From Glandiceps talaboti (taxonomy: Eukaryota; Hemichordata; Enteropneusta; Spengelidae), in assembly GCF_964340395.1 (NCBI RefSeq), contig NC_135554.1:23322592-23386591 (forward strand): a stretch of DNA of 64,000 nt, given 5' to 3'. The translations under genes were made by a program, and so were the position numbers. The notes beneath the pieces were generated by a model. It did not search any database, had not been told where the DNA came from, and saw nothing but the letters and a program-made list of their open reading frames with translations. Below are positions 24,626-64,000 of this stretch, piece after piece (the first letter of the stretch is position 1; each line of letters opens with the position of its first letter).

Positions 24626-24970
24626 TCATTCTGTATTGCCTTCTTCTCCACCAATCACACCTTCAGGATGTATACGGACCTCTTCTCCACCAATTGCATT
24701 ATCTGGCTGAATATTAACGTTTTCTCCACCAATAGCACCATGAGGTTCATCACTGCATTCAGCACTATCAAGCTGAGATATGTTACTCTGTGATGTGGTC
24801 TTACAGTCTGTTTCATCACTGTCAACTGTTGTTTTTGGTCTCCACACATGTACACTCATATCACTGGAACCACTGACTAACACATTGTTCATCATATAGA
24901 TGTCTGCTACTTCCCCACTGTGTGCTTCTAATGTACAGATATTGCCAGGGTCTGCATTGGGTTCATGAAT
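24626..24970 (-). CDS. FBXW9: FBXW9 coding exon 10 (last blade, C-terminal tail, stop)
   Basis: The exon starts after GATTACAG with [17 protein letters not shown] and completes the last blade ([14 protein letters not shown]). It continues for 68 residues of acidic, Ser/Thr-rich tail containing [26 protein letters not shown] and [10 protein letters not shown], then stops at TGA (24626-24628). Its first 42 bases and acceptor are the unit of the tandem array in the adjacent intron. Confidence 0.93.
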   Translation of the reverse strand: MHEPNADPGNICTLEAHSGEVADIYMMNNVLVSGSSDMSVHVWRPKTTVDSDETDCKTTSQSNISQLDSAECSDEPHGAIGGENVNIQPDNAIGGEEVRIHPEGVIGGEEGNTE

Positions 24971-26393
24971 CTGTAATCATACACAGAAAACAACATAATG
25001 TACAGATATTGACAGGGTCTGCATTGGGTTCATGAATCTGTAATCATACACAGAAAACAACATAATGTACAGATATTGACAGGGTCTGCATTGGGTTCAT
25101 GAATCTGTAATCATACACAGAAAACAACATAATGTACAGATATTGACAGGGTCTGCATTGGGTTCATGAATCTGTAATCATACACAGAAAACAACATAAT
25201 GTACACATATTGACAGGGTCTGCATTGGGTTCATGAATCTGTAATCATACACAGAAAACAACATAATGTACAGATATTGACAGGGTCTGCATTGGGTTCA
25301 TGAATCTGTAATCATACACAGAAAACAACATAATGTACAGATATTGTCAGGGTCTGCATTGGGTTCATGAATCTGTAATCATACACAGAAAACAACATAA
25401 TGTACAGATATTGACAGGGTCTGCATTGGGTACATGAATCTGTAATCATACACAGAAAACAACATAATGTACAGATATTGACAGGGTCTGCATTGGGTAC
25501 ATGAATCTGTAATCATACACAGAAAACAACATAATGTACAGATATTGACAGGGTCTGCATTGGGTTCATGAATCTGTAATCATACACAGAAAGCACAATT
25601 ATGTACAGATAGTGTCTGTTTTTGTATTTGGTTCTTGAATGTTGTTGCTCATTATTCTGTATCATTTATTTCACACATGTAATTTACAGAAGAATCTTCC
25701 AAAGATCTATGTTTGATATAGCACAAATGACTGTACCTTGACTGTTTTGTCATAGCTGCAAGTCACTAGACATCCCAAGTTATGGAGTACACCTGTTAGT
25801 TTGCCTGTATGTCCAACATCATATGTCTGCAAATGCAACAATACATATTGAGGTTTCCATGTCATTACAGTCATCAAACTAACAGTACTGCTTCTGTTCA
25901 GTCATTATTTTTATAACAATACAACTGCCAACATTAGACCATGAAAGAAAGGAACCTGTTACAAACAGGGAAAGTAAACAAATGAACTGGATTAATAACA
26001 CGTGGCGCAACATGTTGGAACAGCAGAGACTTGTATTACACACCATGATTTCTTTACAACAGTGTTATGGCTTCTTTATGTATACATGAAATGCCAGGGG
26101 AACTGGAAATTTGTTTTTGAACATAAACTATTTTGTAAAGAGGCCATACAACTGTTCTTATCAAATGATGGAATGTATTACAGGTCTATGTAATTCAAAC
26201 ATGTTGTGCCAAGTGTTATTAATCCAATTCAGTTGTTTACTTTCCCTGTTTGCAACAGGTTCTGTTCGTCCATGGTCTGATGTCGGCAGTTGTATGTATA
26301 TAGGTTTCCATGTGTGCTTGAATGTCTTTTTCTTGAGTTTTTCATTTTTAGGAGCCTGTATATGGGACTTGCTCCTGTTGGTATTCCATCAAA

Positions 26394-26432
<39 letters not shown>

Positions 26433-27284
26433 CAAACACTCTTTAAGCAAATTTCACCTTCACGATACATATATCTTCCGATTAGTGCTTTTCTGCTTTT
26501 GTTCTATCACTCTGTTGTTTTAGGACATTTTCACTTTCAATTATTGTAATGATGATCATTTGGTTTATTCTACTCATTATCTTTCATTCAATGTTACTGT
26601 TTCTAAACCCTGAAAGAGACCTCTTGTATGGGTTGAAACATCAGTAAATGAATTTCAAACATAGACTATAGGACTCGTTGACTTCTTTCATCAAACCTGA
26701 TTTTACCGATCTCAAATCCTTGTCTACCAACGGATTCGTCATTCTAATTGGGACTGACTGCAGTTCTCATGACAAGCTGATATATCTATGACAAGATCAC
26801 CTCATGGTTCTCCTTTAATATCTAACTATCACTGCCATGTACAACAACAGTGGTACTTCCTATACAGCAGATAATCTAAATTTACTGAAATAACAGATTT
26901 CACTGTATCTTTGGATATCACTACAAACTACCTAATAACTGGAAGTATGTGTACTGCAAAGCTAAAATGTTGTATAACAAAATAATATTACCTGAACAAT
27001 ATCAAAGTTACCATGTCTGGCATCCATTAGATGAAGAAGGCCTCTCTTTTCACCTATCCACAGTTGGCCATATTCACTGCTGTATGACATTGACATTGGA
27101 AATTTGTATTTCTGTAGCTGTAATCAAACAGATAACACCCACATTGAAATTTGTATTTCTGTAGCTGTAATCAAATTTTTATCATTAGAACCAAACCCAT
27201 GTTAGTTTATGTTAGTTCAGTAATGGTTTACCCAAGATAAAATCTGTCTACCTTGAGTATCTGTAGCTGTGTATAGAGCATTTT

Positions 27285-27376
<92 letters not shown>

Positions 27377-30300
27377 TTTGTTTTGGGATGGAGGGATGGG
27401 TGGATGGATGGATATATGGACAGAGGTACTATTAAATATGTATGTAATACTATGTATGTATGCACGTTATGTACCTATGTCTGTACCTAAGTATGTATGC
27501 ATACTTGTGAAGACCTTAAATATCACAAATAAATGTGCTTCTTAATCATGCGAATTTGATTCATGTAAGTGCATATTTACTTACCTCAACTCTTTTCAAA
27601 ATCTCACCAGCCCTCCTGTCATAAACAACTACTGTATTATCTTCACTTCCAGATACAATATAGTTATCATCAGCTACCAGACACAGCACTGGTTTCTGGT
27701 GTTGTATCAAAGTTTTTATAACTCCATAACCAGCTAAAAATGATAAACAGTGATATCAAAGTTTTTATAACTCCAGTACGGTACCGTTCGCCTCAGCACA
27801 TTAGTTGGAATGATGTTGAAAAATCACTTTGAGAAACAAGGAAAGTACTTCCTCTGCCTGTCTTGCATGCTCTCACACTATAAATGTTGGGAAGTTATGG
27901 AAAAATAATTGAGATTTGGTTACATACCTCTTGGATCATAAATTGTTACTTTCTTATCAAAGGACCCAACTATTAGTGAATCAGCATTGTAGGCCATACA
28001 AAGATTAGCAGATTTTCCTCTGAAATAAATCAAAACTGATAATTAGACAAAAACAGACAACATGGCAACATGAATGGACGGAGGGATGGTGTCTGAGTAG
28101 CATTATATAACATGTTGATATCATTTGTGTATAAATATGAACCAACGAAAAGAACCATACCTCCAACTATATCAGAGTGACTAATACCAAGAAAAATGGT
28201 ACAGCGGAGGTTCTGTGATATGTGGATAATTCTACCCTGTCTTATAAAATGTCTGGCATAAATAGATGGAGCAAGAAACAACCAGGTTCGTTCAGCAATT
28301 TAGGCAAATTGATACAACAGTTTGTAAGACACAAAACACTTTACTTGGTTGGTTGGTTGGTTGGTTATACTGATGTATCCTACTGATTTCTCAAAGCTGC
28401 ATCTTTCAGTATGAAAACTAGTTGAATTATGGCTGTTATTATAGCTATCATGACTACAAGAAATAATATGAAAGCTTACTTTATACTTTGTATTTCCACG
28501 CCACCAGCCTCCATGTCCCAAAATTTCACTTTACAATCCCATGATGCTGTGCAAAGTGTGTTGCCCAATGACGTCATGGACCACACCCAACCCTGGATAA
28601 AACAAATATTTAGAAGTTATTCCCCAATACTTTTCTTCATTCAGCCAACAAATATATGAGTGACCTAAGGGGCTTTGTCACTTTGAGTCACTAGACGAGT
28701 AGTGACAAAACCCTTACATGTAGGTCATGAGTATTTTCTGGCTGAATGAAGAATTTTTTTTGGAATAATATAATTATACCAGTGCCAGTAATATCAATGA
28801 AATAACAGGGAAAGTAATGGCAATTTTGAACGTTTTGACTCATATTTCGAACACAGCAGAAACAATGACGTAGACACGCATTGTTGTGACACAGATGTGC
28901 GTTGTCATGACATGGATGACCAGGGTATAAATTCCATATTTTTTGGTTCAACTTGGCTTGTGTATGGTATACTGGGTTTGATAAAGTTACTCTGAGTGTA
29001 CACACTGCGGTCACATCACCATGTCAATTACACACTTTTTGGTTGCCATGACGTCATTTGATCCTGTTATACAACAGTCCTATATGGTGTAAGTCAGTGT
29101 GTGTTAATTTCTATGTGAAACAGTCTACATTCAAAAAATGTACATCATTTTAAACATTTTTTGATGATCTTACTTGAGTGAAGAAAATATAACAATGGGA
29201 AAGAAAAACATGCAAAATAAATTGTGATAACATATATGTATATCTTATAAGATGACTTACGGTGTGTTTTTCTAAGGACTTCACTTTAGCATTCAAAGTG
29301 GGTTCATTTGGTGCTAAAGTATCCAATTTCCGCAGATCCCAGATACTGATAGTTCTATCTCGTGACCCTGATATACAAATATCGCCACCCTAGTAATGAT
29401 GAAATAGAGGTAATGATAACCATATCACAATCAATCAATCAATCAGTGAATTTATAAAGTGCCAATTCTCACTAAGATGTAGAGTTCCGAGGCATTGCAC
29501 TCTTGTAATCCTGAAATATTCTTGAAATTAGCAACTTAGAAGTTCTCACTCAATCTGCAATCAGTTTATCTGAGCTACAGTGACACAGATCTAAATTTAA
29601 TCTTATTCTGTATGTGTGGAGGAGAGGGAGGAGGGCTATAAACAATGTAGAGGAGGGGTAGAGGTAAATGAATGTTGTTGGGAGGGGCGGAGCGGTATCA
29701 ATGGTGTGGGTGAGGGGGAGGAGGGGTAACACCTCGATCATCCTTGTTTATTCTTTTATCACGTTGACTGGCAAGTTCAGACACAATTGCAACTCATGAC
29801 ATTGACTTTCATGAAGTGAAGATAACATACCTGCATGAGGTGCACAGAGTCTATGGCAGCAAAATGGCCTGAATTCAAACTGAAATTCTCCATCTTGGTA
29901 TCATGCTGAGACCATAAACGATATGTATCCTCTCTTTCAATACATGCCTTCTTCCAATTAAACTTGTCATCATCAACTACACAGAGAGAGAACATACAAC
30001 ATAATGATAACGCAAACTCACATTACAAATCAAGTAACTTATAGTATGGGAGAGTGATGAATTAATTGGCATACTGAACAAACTTTGTTTCCCCACATGA
30101 TAATTTTTAGTCACTAATCACACAAATTCTTTAATTGGTAATACAAAATAGACGAAAAAGAAAGGTACAAGTTACTGGTATATAACAAGTTCATGAACAA
30201 ACTTTGAAATATAATCCCTATTTACATACACATATATATTTACAAGGAAAGTTTCTTCACAGTAATGACTATCCTGAGTCTTAGTCGAATGATGGCTGTT

Positions 30301-31599
30301 GCTACCTTACAAACTTTGACTCAAAACAAACAAAACAAATGACGTCATTTGTCACTGGTGCTGTTCCTTCAATGATGATTACATATAACATAGTGTCAAC
30401 TGGATCGGCAATTCAGGAAACCTTGAAACAAGTCAATATATTTTGGTCTTGAAAGTCTTGTGATCAAGCTGACAATCTATTTAATTTAGTGAAGACTATA
30501 TATTGGTTTGGTCATATCCAGTGGCTAATACAAATAAGCTTTATGTTAGGGGTTCAGCTCAATGTCTAAGCTTCATACTACCCTAATCCTAACTCCCTAG
30601 CCTGAATACAAATGTGTCTATTATACAATCAGTCCACTATTCTACATATGAGCCATCAAGATGCTATCCTTGGCTGTGGAGATAGTATTCAAAGCCACAG
30701 CCTCTAGATTACATCTAGTGTCACAGAATGACTGGAATACCATGTGGAGTCTGAAGGCAAAACGACACGATGTATTTTATTCTTACAGTCTATCTGAACA
30801 TATGAATGTTTTTGATTTATGCATTGAGGGTTTGATTACAGGATTGAGTCTATTACGACTTGTGTTACTAGCAGCATAAGTATAATGCAGTATGTGCATC
30901 AGCATCTGCATTCATATTTATCCCACTGTTACAATTTTAGACTTACCATGTAGTACTGGATACCGTTTAGGCCACCTTTTACTTATTCTAATCTTCCATG
31001 TGCTTTCCTGAGAAAACAGTCTCTGGAATACTTTACACACAAGAGTCAAAGTTTTCACAACAAATCTTGATTCCAAGAAAGTGCTCATATGAAGCAGTAC
31101 TTCAGGTGGAAGATCTAGTAAATGAAGATGATACTGGTGCATTGCATTGCCGTCAAAACTATCTCCCAAGTCCTGGTTAGTGTCTGAAGTTTCATACCCA
31201 CTGCAAGATGTTGTTGATGTAAATGATGTGTTAGAATGATCCAGCTGAGTACTGTCTTGACAAATATCCACTCTTCCTAATGGTTTCATATTGTCAATCT
31301 CTAAGTTTAACTTCTCTACTGGATCCTGGGAAGAAAAGAAGAAAATATACTACAATTACATACCAGGATGGGATGTTGATTTTCTGCAAATGTGCATGTA
31401 CTTGACAATGTAAGTCTAAATTTGCATCAAAAGATGAAAGATGAAACATTGCATTCAGTTTGCAAATTACATATACATGCTCTAACCCACAAACTGCCAA
31501 TTCATTCAGATTGTTCACACACACACACACACACACACAATATTACATGCATGCATACATACATACATACATACATACATACATACATACATACATACA

Positions 31600-31630
<31 letters not shown>

Positions 31631-32190
31631 TTCAACGGCATGCGCACACTAACACAAAAATCATGTCATCTCTCAAAGGACACATTCCATTCTTATCTCA
31701 GGACATAATTCACTGGTCAAGTACATTACATAAGTATTAATAAAGGCCCTTACATACATTAATTTCGGAATGAAGAACAGGCCACACTGTACTACAGGAC
31801 TGCATACAATACCATACAACTGCACAAACGAATTCTGCAGACTGGAATGCCAATCTGAACACAAGCGGTACATGTGTGTAATACCTGTGTTTTAGGTATG
31901 ATCTCAACATTTAGATATGAACACAGCTGGTGATGTCATTTATTATTCTGATTGCTGAGTCATGACAATGAATGAGTGAGATACTTGACTGTACTACAAT
32001 GTACAACGCCATCACACAATGCTTCTAGAAAGAACGTTTCGATTTATAAAGCATACGGACATCGAAAAAAGAGTTGACAGAAAATGACATCGAAAGCATG
32101 TGCAAAACCTTCGTTGAATCGCTAGTGAACGAAAGCTTTTCTCATTTCACATTGAGACGTCACCGAGAAATTTGAACTCACCGCTGCCAT
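24626..32190 (-). CDS. FBXW9: FBXW9: F-box and WD-repeat protein 9, complete, ten coding exons
   Basis: Predicted substrate-recognition subunit of an SCF-type (SKP1-cullin-F-box) ubiquitin ligase; that role is known for the family and inferred here. Joining ten exons with GT-AG introns and matched phases gives 525 residues. The F-box is at about residues 72-118 ([18 protein letters not shown], then a Trp-containing helix). The FBXW9 linker follows (YPVL, then [11 protein letters not shown]), then seven WD-type blades from about 165 to 457. Blade ends are visible as [75 protein letters not shown] and [14 protein letters not shown]. The start is ATGGCAGCG in a tiny first coding exon with a GTGAGT donor; it joins in frame to GATCCAGTAGAG. 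The vertebrate protein ends right after the last blade, whereas this one has an extra 68-residue tail. It lies head to head with TNPO1. Confidence 0.93.
24640..24745 (-). repeat. 39-bp coding repeat in the FBXW9 C-terminal tail
   Basis: Two full and one partial 13-residue units (AIGGEN/EV-I-P) are encoded by similar 39-base units containing TTCTCCACCAAT on the plus strand. The third unit has Val for Ala and diverges after GGEE. Confidence 0.75.
24929..25598 (-). repeat. 67-bp tandem array of the exon 10 splice acceptor, about ten units
   Basis: Each unit is 42 bases of exon 10 5' end plus 25 bases of the upstream intron, including the acceptor TGATTACAG. The intronic part recurs at 24971, 25038, 25105, 25172, 25239, 25306, 25373, 25440, 25507 and 25574, exactly 67 bases apart. 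Copies are nearly identical, and all nine extra copies carry A where the true exon has C (GTC for GGC), so they spread from one derived copy. A decayed partial copy continues to about 25625. The array fills most of intron 9. Confidence 0.95.
25737..25826 (-). CDS. FBXW9: FBXW9 coding exon 9 (WD blade)
   Basis: Thirty codons, phase 0 at both ends: [18 protein letters not shown], then [12 protein letters not shown]. The acceptor is TTTGCAG, the donor CAAG|GTACAG. It matches the vertebrate FDVGHRSQITGIKH segment. Confidence 0.94.
25913..26300. mobile_element. long foldback element in FBXW9 intron 8
   Basis: The left arm (from CAATACAACTGCCAACAT at about 25917) and right arm (ending GATGTCGGCAGTTGTATG) are imperfect reverse complements over about 160 bases each. 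They share AACAGGGAAAGTAAACAA and GGATTAATAACAC. It is followed by GCTCCTGTTGGTATTCCATC and an AAAT tract, which may be the tail of a separate retroelement. Confidence 0.7.
26391..26432. repeat. (AAAT)n tract, possible retroelement tail
   Basis: Ten AAAT units directly after GTATTCCATC. Tetranucleotide tails are typical of some SINE and RTE-type elements, but no body is recognised. Confidence 0.85.
26992..27117 (-). CDS. FBXW9: FBXW9 coding exon 8 (WD blade)
   Basis: Phase 0 at both ends, 42 codons. It encodes [20 protein letters not shown], then [17 protein letters not shown]. The acceptor is TGATTACAG, the donor CAG|GTAATA. The first 24 bases and the acceptor are duplicated 47 bases away in the intron. 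Confidence 0.94.
27093..27175. repeat. 47-bp tandem duplication across the FBXW9 exon 8 acceptor
   Basis: About 35 bases, starting ACATTG(G)AAATTTG and ending at the acceptor-side CTGTAATCAAA, occur at 27093 and again at 27141, 47 bases apart after the small indel. The second copy holds a complete second acceptor (GATTACAG) in intron 7. Confidence 0.85.
27285..27375. repeat. (GT)n microsatellite in FBXW9 intron 7
   Basis: About 90 bases of GT with one TATG interruption. Confidence 0.98.
27585..27733 (-). CDS. FBXW9: FBXW9 coding exon 7 (WD blade)
   Basis: It encodes [20 protein letters not shown], then [11 protein letters not shown]. The acceptor is TTTTTAG|CTGG, the donor GTTGAG|GTAAGT. 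The 5' end of this exon is partly duplicated 49 bases away in the adjacent intron (27754-27775). Confidence 0.95.
27705..27775. repeat. 49-bp partial duplication next to the FBXW9 exon 7 acceptor
   Basis: The 22 bases from 27705, lying in the 5' part of exon 7, recur at 27754 in intron 6, an offset of 49. The copy stops before the acceptor, so no second splice site was created. Confidence 0.8.
27928..28019 (-). CDS. FBXW9: FBXW9 coding exon 6 (WD blade)
   Basis: It encodes [20 protein letters not shown] followed by [10 protein letters not shown], very close to the vertebrate GTYDKKVTVYDPR blade end. The acceptor is TTATTTCAG, the donor AGAG|GTATGT. It ends in phase 1. Confidence 0.95.
28480..28592 (-). 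CDS. FBXW9: FBXW9 coding exon 5 (WD blade)
   Basis: It encodes [19 protein letters not shown], then KVKFWDM. The acceptor is TTTTATCCAG, the donor ATAAA|GTAAGC. It ends in phase 2; a Lys codon is completed in exon 6. A hairpin repeat element begins 24 bases upstream of the acceptor (see 28617-28772). Confidence 0.95.
28617..28772. mobile_element. hairpin family H, copy D, in FBXW9 intron 4
   Basis: It runs from TTATTCCCCAATACTTTTCT to TTTTTTTTGGAATAATATAA, with the core GTGACCTAAGGGGC and AGTAGTGACAAAACCC. It starts 24 bases upstream of the exon 5 acceptor. Extended family sequence continues to about 28985. Confidence 0.8.
29261..29389 (-). CDS. FBXW9: FBXW9 coding exon 4 (WD blade)
   Basis: Phase 0 at both ends, 43 codons. 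It encodes [20 protein letters not shown], a textbook WD blade end, then a loop with KVKSLEKHT. The donor is CACACC|GTAAGT; the acceptor is ATTACTAG. Confidence 0.95.
29831..29976 (-). CDS. FBXW9: FBXW9 coding exon 3 (linker to WD domain)
   Basis: The acceptor is CTCTGTGTAG, the donor CAG|GTATGT. It encodes [15 protein letters not shown], then a segment ending [13 protein letters not shown]. This aligns with the FBXW9-specific F/W-x-x-ACIE linker and the start of the first WD blade (GHVASVDSVLLLQ in vertebrates). Confidence 0.95.
30947..31325 (-). CDS. FBXW9: FBXW9 coding exon 2 (N-terminal region and F-box)
   Basis: The acceptor is a strong pyrimidine tract ending TTCTTCCCAG; the donor is CATG|GTAAGT. 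The 379 bases encode a Ser/Thr/Asp-rich N-terminal stretch, then the F-box ([26 protein letters not shown]) and the basic [13 protein letters not shown] segment. It ends in phase 1, and the split GTT codon is completed in exon 3. Confidence 0.95.
31517..31629. repeat. (CA)n and (ACAT)n microsatellites in FBXW9 intron 1
   Basis: A CA run, then about 20 CATA tetranucleotides. Confidence 0.97.
32182..32190 (-). CDS. FBXW9: FBXW9 coding exon 1 (M-A-A)
   Basis: Nine coding bases, ATG GCA GCG, followed by the donor GTGAGT. The context TCAAGATGG is good for initiation. Phase 0 at the exon end matches exon 2. The 5' UTR continues to higher coordinates but its end cannot be placed. An alternative in-frame Met at 31289 in exon 2 would lose only 15 residues. 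Confidence 0.75.
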
Positions 32191-32722
32191 CTTGAGATAG
32201 CTACATTATAATAGCGCCCCCAAACTATTTACTATACGTTCCTGGTGATTGGATAATGCAGTGTGGGCACACATAAAGATGAAACAGCATTTATGAAGAA
32301 ATAAAATATAATACCAAATTAATAGCGGTAGAATAAAAATAGAAATGTGTTATTTTATTTATATTGAAAATATCACATAACGAAATTAGCGAATATACGA
32401 GAAAGAATGCAGACAATGAGATACTTATTTTGCCCAATCACAGGGCCTGTTCTATATGAATTTGGTGTATATTATGTCATCAGTAAGTAGCCGGAAGTAT
32501 CGACATCCAAAAATCGAGTAATTTTTTAGTCTCGTTTTAAACCACAAGAGTATACAGGAAATTTTTGCAAAGTCACCTAAAATATCGTTGCCAAAGTAGG
32601 AAGTTATTCGTGCGTTCACTTTACTAGATATCGACAGTTCGTAATATTTCCTTGTCATTCACTTCGGCCATTGTCGGAAAACATCGGAATATACCGAACA
32701 CAGTACAGTGAGGTGAGACAAG
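32191..32722. promoter_or_regulatory. shared bidirectional promoter of FBXW9 and TNPO1
   Basis: Only 532 bases separate the two start codons, which point away from each other, so transcription start sites and 5' UTRs of both genes must lie here. Both starts sit in CAAGATGGC, close to the YY1 consensus known from animal promoters. A GC-rich GGGGGCGCT word lies at 32213-32225 (minus strand). No TATA box is clearly placed. Start sites cannot be fixed from sequence alone. Confidence 0.7.

Positions 32723-64000
<31,278 letters not shown>

Noticed and set aside
24929-25598. CRISPR-like array
   Set aside because: There are no unique spacers; the whole 67-base unit is repeated, it includes exon sequence, and the genome is eukaryotic.
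20036-25598. Link between the two arrays because both have 67-bp units
   Set aside because: The unit sequences are unrelated; the shared length looks like coincidence.

Overview
The window is animal nuclear DNA. It is AT-rich and mostly non-coding, with GT-AG introns, many microsatellites and homopolymer tracts, and many short inverted-repeat elements. The proteins, intron sizes and repeat style suggest a marine invertebrate. Frequent TACATGTAC-type words are also common in molluscs and some invertebrate deuterostomes, but the phylum cannot be fixed from this sequence. Two conserved genes lie head to head around a short shared promoter at about 32.2-32.7 kb. On the minus strand is a complete FBXW9 orthologue (F-box plus seven WD blades), with ten coding exons from 32190 down to 24626 and a predicted 525 residues. 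On the plus strand is the 5' part of a transportin-1 orthologue (TNPO1, karyopherin beta-2): thirteen coding exons from 32723 to 63385 give the first 555 residues, and the rest lies beyond the window. All exon junctions of both genes were placed by hand and keep frame. Layout: 1-14.7 kb holds no gene I can defend, only repeats and weak open frames. At 14.7-16.8 kb a CpG-richer, promoter-like stretch carries a plausible start codon and one good in-frame exon of an unrecognised plus-strand gene. From 16.8 to 24.6 kb there are repeats, including a 69-bp satellite and a hAT-type MITE with a clean 8-bp target duplication. FBXW9 follows, then the shared promoter, then TNPO1, whose second intron (16 kb) and third intron (6.9 kb) hold most of the remaining sequence. 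The most unusual observation is in FBXW9. The 3' splice-site boundary of its last exon (42 exonic plus 25 intronic bases) is tandemly repeated ten times, so the last intron ends in ten near-identical acceptor sites. Use of any upstream acceptor is predicted to give a frameshift and an early stop. Two other FBXW9 exons (7 and 8) carry smaller duplications of 49 and 47 bp at the same kind of boundary, and the C-terminal tail contains a 13-residue repeat. The gene therefore seems to have undergone repeated local duplication. The rest of the interest lies in several small families of hairpin or inverted-repeat elements, defined by comparing copies within the window. FBXW9 is inferred to act as a substrate adaptor for SCF ubiquitin ligase; TNPO1 is the nuclear import receptor for PY-NLS cargoes. 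Nothing links them functionally beyond their shared promoter.
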